Shown piece by piece: positions 17,990-28,706 of a stretch of 64,000 nt of DNA. Origin of the DNA: G963674835 sp963674835 (GTDB lineage: Bacteria; Planctomycetota; Planctomycetia; Pirellulales; Thermoguttaceae); contig CAXXKC010000003.1 of assembly GCA_963674835.2 (NCBI GenBank), forward strand, positions 868,001 through 932,000. Reading direction: 5' to 3'. How positions within the stretch are numbered: the first letter of the stretch is position 1; each line of letters opens with the position of its first letter. The position numbers were made by a program, and so were the translations under genes. The notes beneath the pieces were generated by a model. It was given only the letters and a program-made list of their open reading frames with translations, was not told the origin of the DNA and ran no database searches.

Positions 17990-19513
17990 CTACACCCCCG
18001 ACGGCTCGACCCAAAACGAATACACCCTCGCCCGCTCCAGCACGAACCGAATCCGATACTCCCCGCCTTCCGACTCCGGCACCGTCGACCGCCCCTTCCA
18101 AACCACCGGCGCGTGCGGCGCGTCCCCCTCCACACCCACACACGCCCCTAGCTCGTACCCCGTCACCGGCACTCCCTTCGCGCCCACCAACTCCGCCCGC
18201 AAACTCCCGCCCGGTTCCACCTCGGCGTTTACGCAAAGCCGACCCGCCTCGAATCGCAACGGCTTGGTCAAGATCGACCCTTCGCCCCCCGCCGCCGCCA
18301 TTGCCGCGAATCCATCGCGCCGCAAGGTCGCCATGCCGATGTCCACACGCATGTCCACCGTATTGTGCGGCCGGTCCGACTGCCCGAAGAACAACAGAAT
18401 CACATCGTCCACCACGACAAACGACGATGCCATCCGAATCTGCCGCGAGTCGGCACTCCCCGACGGCCCGCACGGCACCAGCGCCTCGCCCACAAACGGC
18501 CGACTCCACGCAATTCCGTCCCGGCTGACCGCTAGCTCCGGCCAAATCACCGGCTTGCCCGTCGAATCGGCCCCCGGCTCGAAGATCCAGACCGTCCCGA
18601 CATAGATCCCCTCATACCGGTTCACGCCCATGCTGTAGAGCGACCGCTCCGGCGTCCCTTCCAACACCACGACCGGCTCCGTCCAGTGCTCGAAATCGTC
18701 GCTCTCCATCCGTGCCACGCTACGGCCGTTGTTCGTCCGCGCCCGCACGTAGGCCACATACTTGCCGATCCTCGGGTCCCAAAAGGCCGACTGCGCCGTG
18801 TCGCTCATCATGTCCGACACCCGCACCGCCGGCGTCTTCCAGTGAATCCCGTCCGGCGAGTAGGCCACGTAGATCCCCGGCATTCCGCAATTCGGCGGTA
18901 GCGTCGGCTTGTCGATCGAGTAGACGTACTGCCCGCGATGCTCGTAACACCGCGGCAGCTTCAGATACGCCGTATCCGGATAACTCGACGAAAACAGCTT
19001 GTACCGCTTCGCCGGATCCTCCTCGTGCTCGTCGCGAAACACGCACGGCCCGTGCATCACCTGCGCCGGCGGCAGCATCACCAGGTTCGTCTGCCGATGC
19101 CCGCCGAACGGAATCAGCTCCAACTCCGGCTTCGTCCACGTCCGGCCACCGTCCAGGCTCTCCGCATAGGCCAGCCGGTCCTCGTGCCCGTCGAACGCAT
19201 TATTCGCCGCGTAAAACAACTGAATCCGCTTCTGCCCCGGATCCAGCACCGCGCTGCCGTACAGATCGCAGCGCGACGCATCCCACGGCTTGTCGCGGCG
19301 CAAAATGGGGTTATCGGACCGCTTCATCGGCCGCCCTTGCCGGCGTTCTACGCCCGTCGTCTGGGCGCAGATCCAGTCGTCCAGAAACATCTGGCGCACG
19401 CCGCCCCCGATGTCTCGGACTGCCGGCTCTCCGGCCCGGGCGGCCGACGAACCCCACAAACATACACTTCCCGCAACGATGGCAACAACGAGGTTCAGCG
19501 GTCCAATACGCAC
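17990..19513 (-). CDS. Exported five-bladed beta-propeller glycosidase-like protein (second)
   Basis: A 507-residue paralogue-type protein of the facing propeller gene. It has a signal peptide (about 1-28, ending SSAARA), the entry motif QMFLDDWIC, and blades with SLDGGRTWTKP, SPDGIHWKTP and SRDGIAWSRP. The start is GTG at 19513: GAGGG stands 5 nt upstream and the signal peptide begins there; an ATG 114 nt upstream would overlap the upstream gene. It lies 23 bp downstream of the clan GH-A gene, so the two are probably one operon for breakdown of a polysaccharide. Confidence 0.8.
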   Translation of the reverse strand: MRIGPLNLVVAIVAGSVCLWGSSAARAGEPAVRDIGGGVRQMFLDDWICAQTTGVERRQGRPMKRSDNPILRRDKPWDASRCDLYGSAVLDPGQKRIQLFYAANNAFDGHEDRLAYAESLDGGRTWTKPELELIPFGGHRQTNLVMLPPAQVMHGPCVFRDEHEEDPAKRYKLFSSSYPDTAYLKLPRCYEHRGQYVYSIDKPTLPPNCGMPGIYVAYSPDGIHWKTPAVRVSDMMSDTAQSAFWDPRIGKYVAYVRARTNNGRSVARMESDDFEHWTEPVVVLEGTPERSLYSMGVNRYEGIYVGTVWIFEPGADSTGKPVIWPELAVSRDGIAWSRPFVGEALVPCGPSGSADSRQIRMASSFVVVDDVILLFFGQSDRPHNTVDMRVDIGMATLRRDGFAAMAAAGGEGSILTKPLRFEAGRLCVNAEVEPGGSLRAELVGAKGVPVTGYELGACVGVEGDAPHAPVVWKGRSTVPESEGGEYRIRFVLERARVYSFWVEPSGV

Positions 19514-19536
19514 GATACCCTCGCAGTCTTGCCCCA

Positions 19537-21573
19537 CTACGGGCTCGGAGCGGCAAACGAGCAGATGCTCGGTGCCTCGGGCAGCGCGGTCGCAGCGACC
19601 GGTTGGCCGTTCCACGTGGCCTTCCAACCGAGCACATCCCGCACACCCACGTTCTTGATCGACCCCTGCGACGTAATCGTCAGCTTCTTACCCTCCGGGT
19701 CGTACTGCACGTCCAGATAGGGCACCTTCTCGTTCGCGCGAATCGCAAACTGGTTGAACTGCTCCAGCACGAAGCTCCCGCCGATGATCGCCATCCGGCG
19801 CAGGCGACCCTGCCCGTCCACGCGACGAATCAGCATCTGCGCGTTGCTGTCGATCGAAAACGGCTTGTCCGGCTCCGAACAGCCCGCACCCAGCCACGAC
19901 GATCGCGGCAGACTCGTGAACCCCTCCAAACAGTACAGCGCCAACTCCTGGCCGTCGTCCAGCTTGCGAAGCATGTTCGCCGAGCACCAGCCGTAGTACC
20001 CCTCATCGTTGATCGTCAGCTTCGGACTCTTGTGGCTCACCCAGTAGTGCTGGTGATACCGTCGAGGCTCCGGCAACAGCGCGCTCAGCGGATCGGGCGG
20101 CGGCTGCTTCATCTGGCCGAAGCGCATCAACATCTGTGCGTCCCACGCCAGGTCCCAACGCATCAACTCCGTGCGATAGAAAAGCGGACACTCCTTGCTG
20201 CGCACCGGATCCGCCGCCAACTCGTAGATACTCCCGTTGACCAATCGCAGCGTCTGGACCAACGACGCGTACGGGCGGTTGAAGCCATCCACCATGCCGA
20301 AGTTGCAGTCCTCGCCATATCGGCCCCACGGCAGATCCAGTCCGTCGTCACCGTACTTGTACCAGCAAACGCCCACATGGAACGGCAGCGATGCGACCGC
20401 CGACATATAGGAAAGGTACCCCACCGCCCGATCGCCCTGCGTCGGCACGCTCGGCGGCGCGCCGGTCGTGTTCGGACATCGCGTGTCGCCCCCGCGGAAC
20501 GTGAACTCGCTCGTCAGAATCGGCTTCTTCGTCATCTCGTAGATCGCCGGCAGCAGCGTGAAGATCTGCGTCAGCAGACGATCCGACCACAGGCTGTAAA
20601 GGTTCCAGCTCACCACATCCATGTGCTTGCCCATCACCACGAACACTCCCGGCGACGGCGGCACCGCGTTAATCATCCGCGTGCCCAGATTCATGTGGTT
20701 CGGGTCGGCCTTCTTCGCAGCGCGATCGATGGTCCCAAACGCCTGCTCGGCCACCGCCACCTGCCAGATCGCTGCCAGTTCCGGCAACACTGGCGCGTCC
20801 CCCTCGGCCTTCAAAAGGTCGTCGGCCGTCGACGCGCCAAACGCCTTCCAGTCCTTCGCGAGCTGCCCCGGCTTGTCCGCGTAGTACGCTCGTGCCACCT
20901 CCACAAACGCCTTGCGAAACGGCGCGTCCTGCGGCAGATGCGTCACCACTTCATACCACCCGCTGAAGTTCGGCTCGTTGTCGATGTAGTAGCCAATCAG
21001 CCACGGATCGTTTGCCAAGGGCGCAAGCGCCGCTTGAGCGTACTCGTCGCACTTCTTCACCCACTCCGGATCGAACACGTCGGGAAACGTCACCCACGGC
21101 GGAATCCCCGCGTTCCTCGCAATCGGAAGTGTCTTCCCGTGATTGAAGAAATACAGGATCTTCGTATAGGGCATCTTGCCCGCCGCCTCGGGCGAGCGCG
21201 GTTCCGCGGCGATCGCATTCAGCCCCCACGACTTGCACCGGTCGTACTCTTTGTCCGGCGCGCCCGTGACCGCCAACATGTAGTAAGCATGTCCTTCCGG
21301 CGTGATCATCCACCACCGGTTTCCAACCTGCTCCATGTGAAAGAAGCCGGTCGCCTTCCCCTTCTGCGCCAGCCAACCGCCGTACTTGTCCACATCCTCT
21401 CGCGGTGGGTTGCTGAATGGCGCCTCGGGCGAGAAAACAACTGCCGCGCTCCCCGGCGGGTTCGGCGGAGGAGGATCCCCCCATGCCCTTGCACACACAC
21501 CACTCACACCAAGTCCGACGCATGCCGCCGCCATACACGCCCACAGGCGCACGCTTCGCACACGGTTCGTCAC
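19537..21573 (-). CDS. Exported clan GH-A glycoside hydrolase (agarase/beta-galactosidase-like TIM barrel)
   Basis: A 678-residue exported protein. The signal peptide (1-32) starts at GTG 21573, preceded by AGGAAAGGG about 8 nt away. The barrel has the acid/base at Glu200 in YIDNEPNFSG and the nucleophile at Glu356 in ILTSEFTFRG, the spacing usual for clan GH-A. The stretch GFFHMEQVGNRWWMITPEG resembles GH50-type agarases and related planctomycete proteins. A C-terminal beta-rich domain follows. The exact family and substrate (agar, galactan or other) are not certain. Upstream, the divergent Gfo/Idh gene may process the released sugar. Confidence 0.8.
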   Translation of the reverse strand: MTNRVRSVRLWACMAAACVGLGVSGVCARAWGDPPPPNPPGSAAVVFSPEAPFSNPPREDVDKYGGWLAQKGKATGFFHMEQVGNRWWMITPEGHAYYMLAVTGAPDKEYDRCKSWGLNAIAAEPRSPEAAGKMPYTKILYFFNHGKTLPIARNAGIPPWVTFPDVFDPEWVKKCDEYAQAALAPLANDPWLIGYYIDNEPNFSGWYEVVTHLPQDAPFRKAFVEVARAYYADKPGQLAKDWKAFGASTADDLLKAEGDAPVLPELAAIWQVAVAEQAFGTIDRAAKKADPNHMNLGTRMINAVPPSPGVFVVMGKHMDVVSWNLYSLWSDRLLTQIFTLLPAIYEMTKKPILTSEFTFRGGDTRCPNTTGAPPSVPTQGDRAVGYLSYMSAVASLPFHVGVCWYKYGDDGLDLPWGRYGEDCNFGMVDGFNRPYASLVQTLRLVNGSIYELAADPVRSKECPLFYRTELMRWDLAWDAQMLMRFGQMKQPPPDPLSALLPEPRRYHQHYWVSHKSPKLTINDEGYYGWCSANMLRKLDDGQELALYCLEGFTSLPRSSWLGAGCSEPDKPFSIDSNAQMLIRRVDGQGRLRRMAIIGGSFVLEQFNQFAIRANEKVPYLDVQYDPEGKKLTITSQGSIKNVGVRDVLGWKATWNGQPVAATALPEAPSICSFAAPSP

Positions 21574-21935
21574 AAGTTCACCCTTTCCTGCGTTTGCGAA
21601 GTGCCATCTGTACGGCAGCGCATCTTGTACGGTCCCGGCGACGCTCCCATCCCAACGCCTTTCCGTCGCCGCGACTCCAGGGTCCCCACCCGCCACGCTT
21701 TGCGCCGGACGAGCCCCCCAGCTCTCGATATCTGCCGCGTTCGAGAATATCTTCCCGCAATTGCTCCCGTCAAGCGCCGAAGGCCCGGCTCCGTCCCAGA
21801 GCGCTTTGCTCCGCCCGTCATTGTGGGTAAAGTAGAAGCAGAGCCCCCGGCCATTTCGCGCCTCCCACGGCGAGCAGGGGCTATCCCACCTTCTGGAATG
21901 GCAACTTCCGACACTGCGATACAGGAGAACGACTG
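21574..21935. other. Divergent regulatory region between hydrolase and oxidoreductase genes
   Basis: About 360 bp between two outward-pointing genes. I see the ribosome sites of both genes but no clear -35/-10 pair and no strong inverted repeat. Confidence 0.4.
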
Positions 21936-23384
21936 ATGGCTCGACTCACCCGACGTGAATTGCTCCACCGAGGACTCGCCGCCGGCGCAACGCTGGCCCT
22001 GCCTCGTCAAATCATGGCCGCAAAGCCCAACGACGCCATCCGCGTCGGGTTCATCAGTTGTGGTGGCCGTGCCGGCGGACACATGGGACGCTTCAGTGCC
22101 ATCAATGGCGTCACCGTCGCCGGCCTCTGCGATCCCGATGGTGCCCGCCTTGAAGCTGCCAAGAAGCGATTCCCCCAGGCAAAGGCCTGCACCGATCTCA
22201 GACGCCTCCTCGACGACAAGAATATCGACGCCGTCGTCGTCGCCACCTGCAACCATTGGCACTGCCTGGCCGCCATCTGGGCCATGCAGGCCGGCAAGGA
22301 CGTTTACGTCGAGAAACCCCTCTCGCACAGCCAGTGGGAAGGCCACCAGACCGTCCTCGCCGCCGACAAGTACAAACGCATCTGCCAGGTCGGCACCCAG
22401 CAGCGCAGCGATCCCATGCAGGCCGAACTCAGGCGGTTCCTCCACGAGGAGAAGGCCCTCGGCAAGATCCTCTCCGCTCGCGTCAATCGCTATGGCGTTC
22501 GCAAACCCATCGGCAAACGCTCCACACCGCTGCCCATCCCCCAAGACGTCGATTACAACCTCTGGCTCGGCCCCGCCCAGGACGAGCCCATATGGCGCGA
22601 CAAGCTCCAGTACGACTGGCATTGGGTTTGGAACACCGGCTCCGGCGAAATGGGCAACTGGGGCGTTCACGTCCTGGACGACATGCGAAACATCGTCCTC
22701 AACGATGCCATCTCCCTACCCAAGCGAATCCTCAGCGGCGGCGGCCGTGTCGCTTGGAACGACGCCGGCCAAACGCCCAACGTCCACTTCACCTGGTTCG
22801 ATGCCGGCGCCATCCCCGTCGTCTTGGGCCTCACCAACCTCACCGAAAGCCCCAACTCGTCCGGCAACGCCCCGCATCCCGGCCCCGGCAGCGGCTACAT
22901 CGCCTACTGCGAGGGCGGGCATTTCGAGGGGCATCGCGGCGGTGCCGCCGCCTACGACAAACAAGGCAAGCTCATCAAGGAATTCCACGGCAACGGTGGC
23001 GACGGCATCCACCAGCAGAACTTCATCGACGCCGTACGGCGCCGCGACCCGTCCATCCTTAACACGCCGGTCAAGATGGGCAACGACTCCACCGGTTGGT
23101 GCAACGTCGCCAACGTCGCCGTCCGCTCTGGCGGCCCCCTCTCCTACGACAAGGCCAAGAGCGTCGCCAAAGGCTCCGAGCTCTGGCAAGGCCTCCTCGA
23201 AGAGATGACTAAGCTGCTCGGCAACCACGGCATCGCCATGACGGCCACCGAGATTCACATGAGCCCGGTGCTCGAAATCGACCCGGCGACCGAACGCTTT
23301 GTCGGCCCGGACGCCGACGCCGCCAACGCCTTCCTCAAACGAAAGTACCGCGACCCGTTCGTCGTGCCCGAACTCGCCTCCTGA
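21936..23384 (+). CDS. Gfo/Idh/MocA-family oxidoreductase, Tat-exported
   Basis: A 482-residue NAD(P)-dependent sugar oxidoreductase-like protein. A twin-arginine signal stands at the N-terminus (TRRELLHRG, then a hydrophobic stretch to about residue 27), so the folded enzyme is probably exported. A Rossmann domain follows (IRVGFISCGGRAGGHMG), with the EKPLSHS motif near residue 126, and a C-terminal GFO_IDH_MocA domain ending in NAFLKRKYRDPF, typical of planctomycete members. AGGAG lies 7 nt before the ATG. The context suggests oxidation of a sugar released by the neighbouring hydrolases. Confidence 0.92.
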   Translation: MARLTRRELLHRGLAAGATLALPRQIMAAKPNDAIRVGFISCGGRAGGHMGRFSAINGVTVAGLCDPDGARLEAAKKRFPQAKACTDLRRLLDDKNIDAVVVATCNHWHCLAAIWAMQAGKDVYVEKPLSHSQWEGHQTVLAADKYKRICQVGTQQRSDPMQAELRRFLHEEKALGKILSARVNRYGVRKPIGKRSTPLPIPQDVDYNLWLGPAQDEPIWRDKLQYDWHWVWNTGSGEMGNWGVHVLDDMRNIVLNDAISLPKRILSGGGRVAWNDAGQTPNVHFTWFDAGAIPVVLGLTNLTESPNSSGNAPHPGPGSGYIAYCEGGHFEGHRGGAAAYDKQGKLIKEFHGNGGDGIHQQNFIDAVRRRDPSILNTPVKMGNDSTGWCNVANVAVRSGGPLSYDKAKSVAKGSELWQGLLEEMTKLLGNHGIAMTATEIHMSPVLEIDPATERFVGPDADAANAFLKRKYRDPFVVPELAS

Positions 23385-23424
23385 TCGACAACAACCAGCG
23401 GCAACCTGCCGCCAGCGCACCGCG

Positions 23425-25125
23425 TCATGTGTCGGCCTTGCCCGATTTCTCGAGCTTCGCCCACGTGTCCTTCAGCGTCACCGTGCGGTTGAAAACCAGC
23501 CGCTCGTCCGTGGAATCCACGTCGACGCTGAAGTACCCCAGCCGCTCGAACTGAAAACCATCGCCCGGCTTGGCCATCACCAGGCTCGGCTCCACAAAGC
23601 ACTCCTCCACCACTTCCAGCGAGTTCGGATTCAGGTTCGACTTGTAATCCTCACCCTCCTCGACCTCGCTCGGGTCGGGTTTCGTGAACAGGTAATCGTA
23701 CAGCCGGACCTCCGCCTGCAGCGCGTGCGCCGCCGAAACCCAGTGGATCGTCGATTTCACCTTCCGCCCGTCCGGAGCGTTGCCTCCCCGCGTCGCCGGA
23801 TCGTACGTGCAGCGCAGCTCGGTCACCTCCCCGTTGGCGTCCTTCACCACCTCGGTGCACGTGATGAAATACCCGTACCGCAGCCGCACCTCGCGCCCCG
23901 GAGCCAGCCGGAAGAACTTTTTCGGCGGATCTTCCCGAAAATCGTCGCGCTCGATGTACAGCTCCCGCGAGAACGGCACCATCCGCGTGCCCATGCTCGT
24001 GTCCTCCGGGTTGTTCACTGCCTCCAGATCCTCCACCTGCCCCTCGGGATAGTTCTCGATCACGACCTTCAACGGCCGAAGCACGGCCATCACCCGCGGC
24101 GCCACCTTGTTCAGATGCTCCCGTAACGAAAACTCCAGAAGCTGCATGTCGATCGTGCTATTGAACTTCGCCACCCCGATCCGCTCGCAAAACGCCCGGA
24201 TCGCCTCCGGCGTGTACCCTCGGCGCCGCAGCCCCTTGATCGTCGGCAGCCGCGGATCGTCCCATCCGTTCACATAGCCCCCCTTGACCAGTTCCAGCAG
24301 CCGGCGCTTGCTCATCACCGTGTACGTCAGGTTCAGCCGCGCAAACTCGATCTGCTGCGGATGGTAAATCCCCAAAGCGTCGCAGAACCAGTCATAAAGC
24401 GGCCGGTGATTCTCGAACTCCAGCGTGCAAATCGAGTGCGTGATCCCCTCGATCGAGTCCGACTGCCCGTGCGCCCAGTCGTACATCGTGTAGATGCACC
24501 ACTTGTCGCCCACGTGCGGATGCTCCGCATGCAGGATCCGGTACATCACCGGGTCGCGCATGTTCAGGTTCGGATGCGCCATGTCGATCTTCGCCCGCAG
24601 CGTCCGCGACCCGTCCGGAAACTCGCCCTCCTTCATCCGCTCGAACAGCTCCAGGTTCTCCTCCACCGACCGGTCGCGATACGGACTATTGCGCCCCGGC
24701 TCCGTCAGCGTCCCGCGATACGACCGAATCTCCTCCGCCGACAGGTCGCACACATACGCCTTCCCCGCCCGAATCAACTGCAAGGCCCACAGGTAGAGCT
24801 GCTCGAAGTAGTCCGATGCGTAGAACTCGCGCTCGTCCCAATCGAACCCCAGCCACCGCACGTCCTCGCGGATCGAGTCGATGTACTCCTGCTCTTCCTT
24901 CGTCGGGTTCGTGTCGTCGAACCGCAGATTGCACTTCCCGCCGAAATCCTGGGCGATGCCGAAATTCAGGCAGATCGACTTCGCATGACCGATATGCAAA
25001 TACCCGTTCGGCTCCGGTGGAAACCGCGTATGCACGCGCCCCCCGAACTTGCCCGTCTTGTTGTCCTCGCGAACAATCTCGCGCACGAAATCGGTGGTCG
25101 AAGGACTCGAATCCGAGGTAGCCAT
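23425..25125 (-). CDS. glnS: Glutaminyl-tRNA synthetase
   Basis: Class I synthetase charging tRNA-Gln. With ATG at 25125 it has 566 residues ([18 protein letters not shown]), with GGAG 10 nt upstream. The catalytic motifs are HIGHAKS and VMSKR. The anticodon-binding beta-barrel domain is present to the end ([16 protein letters not shown]). Having both glnS here and a gatB gene at the right edge means the cell can charge Gln directly and may use GatCAB mainly for Asn-tRNA or for redundancy. Confidence 0.96.
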   Translation of the reverse strand: MATSDSSPSTTDFVREIVREDNKTGKFGGRVHTRFPPEPNGYLHIGHAKSICLNFGIAQDFGGKCNLRFDDTNPTKEEQEYIDSIREDVRWLGFDWDEREFYASDYFEQLYLWALQLIRAGKAYVCDLSAEEIRSYRGTLTEPGRNSPYRDRSVEENLELFERMKEGEFPDGSRTLRAKIDMAHPNLNMRDPVMYRILHAEHPHVGDKWCIYTMYDWAHGQSDSIEGITHSICTLEFENHRPLYDWFCDALGIYHPQQIEFARLNLTYTVMSKRRLLELVKGGYVNGWDDPRLPTIKGLRRRGYTPEAIRAFCERIGVAKFNSTIDMQLLEFSLREHLNKVAPRVMAVLRPLKVVIENYPEGQVEDLEAVNNPEDTSMGTRMVPFSRELYIERDDFREDPPKKFFRLAPGREVRLRYGYFITCTEVVKDANGEVTELRCTYDPATRGGNAPDGRKVKSTIHWVSAAHALQAEVRLYDYLFTKPDPSEVEEGEDYKSNLNPNSLEVVEECFVEPSLVMAKPGDGFQFERLGYFSVDVDSTDERLVFNRTVTLKDTWAKLEKSGKADT

Positions 25126-25271
25126 AGACTGTTGACTCCACTCCAAGAACGACCGCGCGACGTGCCGCGGCCCGCTGGTAACCAATATCAGCTACTCACG
25201 TCCATAGCCTCGCCGATTACCACCCGACAACTCCACGCACGCCCACCACATCGCACAGTCTGTCCGCCCCG

Positions 25272-26834
25272 CTATTTGCCGCTCTCTGCCGCCCGGCGAA
25301 TTCTCCTCATCACGCTCTCCCGCCTTAGAATCGCCAGCGTGTCGAACAACCCGAAACCGACCGACTTCCCCGTCACGGCGACCCGCAACGGATGAATGAT
25401 CTGCCCGATCTTGATCCCGCGCCGCTCGACGAACTCGTGCACAAACCGCTCCAACGTCGCCGCGTCGAACGGCTCGACCGTCGCCAATTCCTCGCAAAGC
25501 CCTTCCAGCAGTTCCACGGCTTCCGGCGCCTTCCGGATCCGCTTCTCAAAGTCTTTCTCGTTCAGCGTCAACGCGTCGTCCGCCGTGAAGAACTCGTCGT
25601 AGTCCAAAATGTCGCCGGCCACCTTGATGCGGTCCCCTGCCGCCGCCACGATGGCCGCCACGCGATCCGTCGTCTCCCGATCCACCGGCGCCGTCACCAA
25701 ACCCGCCTTCTCCAGGTACGGCAACACCATCGCCGCCTTCTCCTCCACCGGCAACTCGCGCATGTGCCGATCCTCAAATGCCCACAGCTTCTGCGGATCG
25801 AAACTCGCCGCGGCCTTGTTCACGCCCTCCAACGAAAACGCCTCGATCAACTCCGGTCGCGTATACTGCTCGCGGTCATCCCCCGCCGACCACCCCAACA
25901 GTGCCAGGTAGTTGACGATCGCCTCCGGCAAATAACCGACCTGCCGGTAGAAGTCCACAATCACCGGGTTGAACGTATCCGCGTCCGGCTTGAGCCCCAA
26001 TCGCTCGGCGATCTGCCGTCCGTGCTCCACCCGTTCTGCAAACTGCCGGTTCTTCAGGTACTTGTCCAGCTTCCGCTTGCTCAGCTTCGTCTTGCTCCCC
26101 GGCTCCGCCACAAACGGCAAATGCGCGTACTGCGGCATGCTATATCCCAGCGACTGGATGATGAACACCTGCCGCGGCGTGTTCGACAGATGCTCCTCCG
26201 CCCGAATCACGTGCGAAATCCGAAACGCCTCGTCGTCCACCACGTTGGCCAGGTGATACAAACACGTCCCGTCCGCCCGCTGGATCACATGGTCCTGCTC
26301 CTGCGCCCACTCGAACTCCACCCGACCCCGGATCAGGTCATCCAGTACCAGCGTCCCTTCCGTGGGAATTTTCAACCGCACGACCGCCTGGCGCCCTTCC
26401 GCCTCGAACCGTTTCCGCTCCTCGGCCGTCTCGGCCATCCAGCGGCGGCTGTAGCGAGTCGACCGCTTCTCAGCCCGAGCGGCTTCGCGCTCCGCCTGAA
26501 GCTCCTCCGGCGTCGCGTAGTCATAATATGCGTGCCCGGTGTCCAGCAACTTCGCTACCGCTTCCTGGTAGCTTGGCAACCGCTTGGACTGGTAGTACGG
26601 CCCAAACGGCCCGTCCACCTCCGGCCCTTCATCCCAGTCGATGCCCAGCCACCGCAAGCCGTCCAGGATCGGCTGCAACGCCTCCTCGACGTTCCGCTTC
26701 ACGTCCGTGTCATCAATCCGCAAGATGAACTGGCCTTTATGCTTACGCGCAAAAAGCCAGCAGAAGAGCGCCGTACGCACGCCGCCAATATGCAGATAAC
26801 CTGTCGGACTCGGAGCAAATCGTGTGCGTACCAT
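25272..26834 (-). CDS. gltX: Glutamyl-tRNA synthetase
   Basis: Class I synthetase for Glu. It has 520 residues from the ATG at 26834 ([18 protein letters not shown]); a TTG three codons earlier is in frame. HIGG and KLSKR are the two signature motifs. The discriminating Glu-type features and a C-terminal helical anticodon domain are present. It lies 146 bp upstream of glnS on the same strand, so the two related synthetases may be co-transcribed. Confidence 0.95.
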   Translation of the reverse strand: MVRTRFAPSPTGYLHIGGVRTALFCWLFARKHKGQFILRIDDTDVKRNVEEALQPILDGLRWLGIDWDEGPEVDGPFGPYYQSKRLPSYQEAVAKLLDTGHAYYDYATPEELQAEREAARAEKRSTRYSRRWMAETAEERKRFEAEGRQAVVRLKIPTEGTLVLDDLIRGRVEFEWAQEQDHVIQRADGTCLYHLANVVDDEAFRISHVIRAEEHLSNTPRQVFIIQSLGYSMPQYAHLPFVAEPGSKTKLSKRKLDKYLKNRQFAERVEHGRQIAERLGLKPDADTFNPVIVDFYRQVGYLPEAIVNYLALLGWSAGDDREQYTRPELIEAFSLEGVNKAAASFDPQKLWAFEDRHMRELPVEEKAAMVLPYLEKAGLVTAPVDRETTDRVAAIVAAAGDRIKVAGDILDYDEFFTADDALTLNEKDFEKRIRKAPEAVELLEGLCEELATVEPFDAATLERFVHEFVERRGIKIGQIIHPLRVAVTGKSVGFGLFDTLAILRRESVMRRIRRAAESGK

Positions 26835-26962
26835 ACCTGCCAAATCACACTGGGAAGAACACGAAGGTCAACACAAAGACACCGACCAAACGTGCAAAGA
26901 TACAGAATTCGCGACCGCGAATCCAGGAGAAGCCCCAAACACCCACCCCACCACATCCAACA

Positions 26963-26995
26963 CGTAGGGTGCGCCGAGCGTAGCGAGCCCCACCA
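26963..26995. repeat. GTGGGCCGAGCGCAGCGAG repeat (copy 3)
   Basis: CGTAGGGTGCGCC, GAGCGTAGCGAG, CCCCACC. The inner AGCGTAGCGAG variant differs by paired positions from copies 1 and 2. Confidence 0.7.
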
Positions 26996-27070
26996 CAAAC
27001 TCTCTCACCCCAACACGACCAGCCGAGCCCGCAGACTACGCTTCAGCATCCCCCCAACAACTCCACCCGC

Positions 27071-27099
27071 CATGTAGCACAGCCGCCCCCGGCTGTGCC
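27071..27099. repeat. CACAGCCG/CGGCTGTG hairpin repeat (copy 1)
   Basis: CATGTAG followed by CACAGCCG, CCCC, CGGCTGTG: a perfect 8-bp stem with a 4-nt loop. Copies also at 37508-37536, 41892-41918 and 56094-56120. No T-run follows, so it is not a classic terminator. Confidence 0.8.
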
Positions 27100-27161
27100 C
27101 TAACCAAGAACTAACCCCACATCCCCCCACCCCGCAGGTTATGCTTCAGCACAGCTCCCCG

Positions 27162-28289
27162 CTACCTCCGCTGCTCCCGCTCCTTCCGCATCTTATCCAA
27201 CCTCCGCTTCAACGCCTTCCGCTCCTCTTTGGTCAACTTGCGTTGAACCGGAGCCGACGCTGCCGGGGCCGGCGCGGGCGCCGCCGCCACGGGCGTCGCG
27301 TTCACAAACGTTCGCGGCTGCTGCACCGGAACCGTGGCCGGCCGCGGAATCCCATGCGGCGGATGGACCTTGATCTCCAACCCCATTTCCTCGTCCGCTT
27401 CATCCACGACCCGTCGCGTTCTTCGCCGTGGCGGCAGAATCAGCCCCTGCGCGTCCAGCGTCACGTACCGAGCGTGCAACCCCATCGCCAGAACCAGCAG
27501 CAGGTCGCCGAACATCTCGGCGCCCCCCTTGAGCATCACGGCGTGCTCGCTCCCAACAGGCACGAGCCACCCGAACCGCGAGGCCACTCCCACTCCGTAG
27601 CAAACGGCCGTCCCCACCAAAACCGTCGACGAAAGCACGCACCGCCGCATGTCGACCAACAATCGCGTCCCGATCGCCCCCAAAAGGAAGAAGTACGGCA
27701 CGATCCACCAGATCGACCCGTCGCCGAACACCCGGGTGCCCGACACCAGCGCCATCATCTCCTTGAAGCCCTCGTGCAGGCCGGCCGTCTTGTCCAGGCT
27801 CATCACCATGCAGCACAGCGCAGCCCACAGCCAGATCCGATACCGCCCCCGATAATCGTCCACCTTGTGCCGCCGGATGCTGTACACCAACACCGCCACC
27901 AAACTCGCCGCCGCCAATGCCATCGACGAGAACCAAACGGCCAGGCTCCCCCGCCCATCCAGATCGAACGCCGCCACCCGGCCGTTCGTCGTGAACCGCG
28001 ACAAATGAGGCATCCAGGCATGGAGGCCCTCCAACCCCGCGATAATGGCCACCCCGGCCACCAGCGGAACGAGAAACACCGCCAATCGCGTTGGCACCAG
28101 ATCGATCACGCGAGGCTGGTCGTCCATGAAGGCCGCATCCCCATAGTTCAAACTCCGGTGTCGAGGCCGATCGCCCTGCCACAGAGTCGAGCCCGACTGT
28201 GACGATGCCGCCCCAGTCTCGCTCCTGAATACGTCGCTCAACACGCGGCGGCGCCGGTCGTCGCGTTGGCCACTACGGCGAAATTGCAT
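27162..28289 (-). CDS. Multi-span membrane protein of unknown function
   Basis: A 375-residue protein with about six predicted membrane segments between residues 70 and 270 (for example VFLVPLVAGVAIIAGL, MALAAASLVAVLVYS, LLLVLAMGLHARYV). It has a hydrophilic N-terminus of about 50 residues and a Pro/Ala linker leading to a strongly basic C-terminal tail (KEERKALKRRLDKMRKE). I do not recognise a named family. The ATG at 28289 has no good ribosome site; a start further in (ATG for MDDQPRVIDLV) is possible. Its partner genes are unknown; the divergent methyltransferase is the nearest neighbour. Confidence 0.72.
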   Translation of the reverse strand: MQFRRSGQRDDRRRRVLSDVFRSETGAASSQSGSTLWQGDRPRHRSLNYGDAAFMDDQPRVIDLVPTRLAVFLVPLVAGVAIIAGLEGLHAWMPHLSRFTTNGRVAAFDLDGRGSLAVWFSSMALAAASLVAVLVYSIRRHKVDDYRGRYRIWLWAALCCMVMSLDKTAGLHEGFKEMMALVSGTRVFGDGSIWWIVPYFFLLGAIGTRLLVDMRRCVLSSTVLVGTAVCYGVGVASRFGWLVPVGSEHAVMLKGGAEMFGDLLLVLAMGLHARYVTLDAQGLILPPRRRTRRVVDEADEEMGLEIKVHPPHGIPRPATVPVQQPRTFVNATPVAAAPAPAPAASAPVQRKLTKEERKALKRRLDKMRKEREQRR

Positions 28290-28706
28290 GGTAGTCGCTG
28301 CGCCGGGTTGATCGCGGCACACATCCTTGTGTGAAGGAAAACTCTGCGCAAAGGTGAGCCGTCTCTCCGCGGCCTCGCCCCCTCAATTGCCCCGTGGCAC
28401 TCGTAGAGACCCTCTCTTGTTGATTCGGCATCGATCACTCTACAAATAGACCCCCTCACTCACGGCCAACACAAAGCCCAAATCCCTCCAGTGCGTCCTA
28501 CACAACCCACACGACTCTTCCTGCGCATATCCCCCATCTATCTAATACTCACACACGAGCCGCAGATTGATCTGGGGGTCGTCGACCGGAGTTGCTATAA
28601 CCTTCGCCGCGCGAACTGTCCGAACCACCCAACCACCTTGGGCGGTTGCCAGGCGGCCCCCAATGAACAACCCCCGGTCGGCAAGCGCTGGAAACAGGGA
28701 AGCCCA
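28290..28706. other. Divergent intergenic region
   Basis: About 415 bp between the membrane protein gene and the methyltransferase. I see a short inverted pair AACCACC/GGTTG near 28630 but no convincing promoter or gene. Confidence 0.4.

Larger units (their letters stand above)
26835..27161. other. Intergenic region with three repeat families
   Basis: About 330 bp. It holds a motif of the AACACGAA / ACAAAGACACC type (26853-26885), a GTGGGCCGAGCGCAGCGAG-type repeat (26963-26995), a CACAGCCG/CGGCTGTG hairpin (27071-27099) and a TTATGC repeat (27136-27152). No gene. Confidence 0.6.

Noticed and set aside
18712..21936. A plus-strand open frame of 1074 codons
   Set aside because: It lies antisense over two well-supported genes (propeller and GH-A hydrolase), is rich in Arg, His and Pro, and shows no domain. 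It results from the strong GC bias at third positions.
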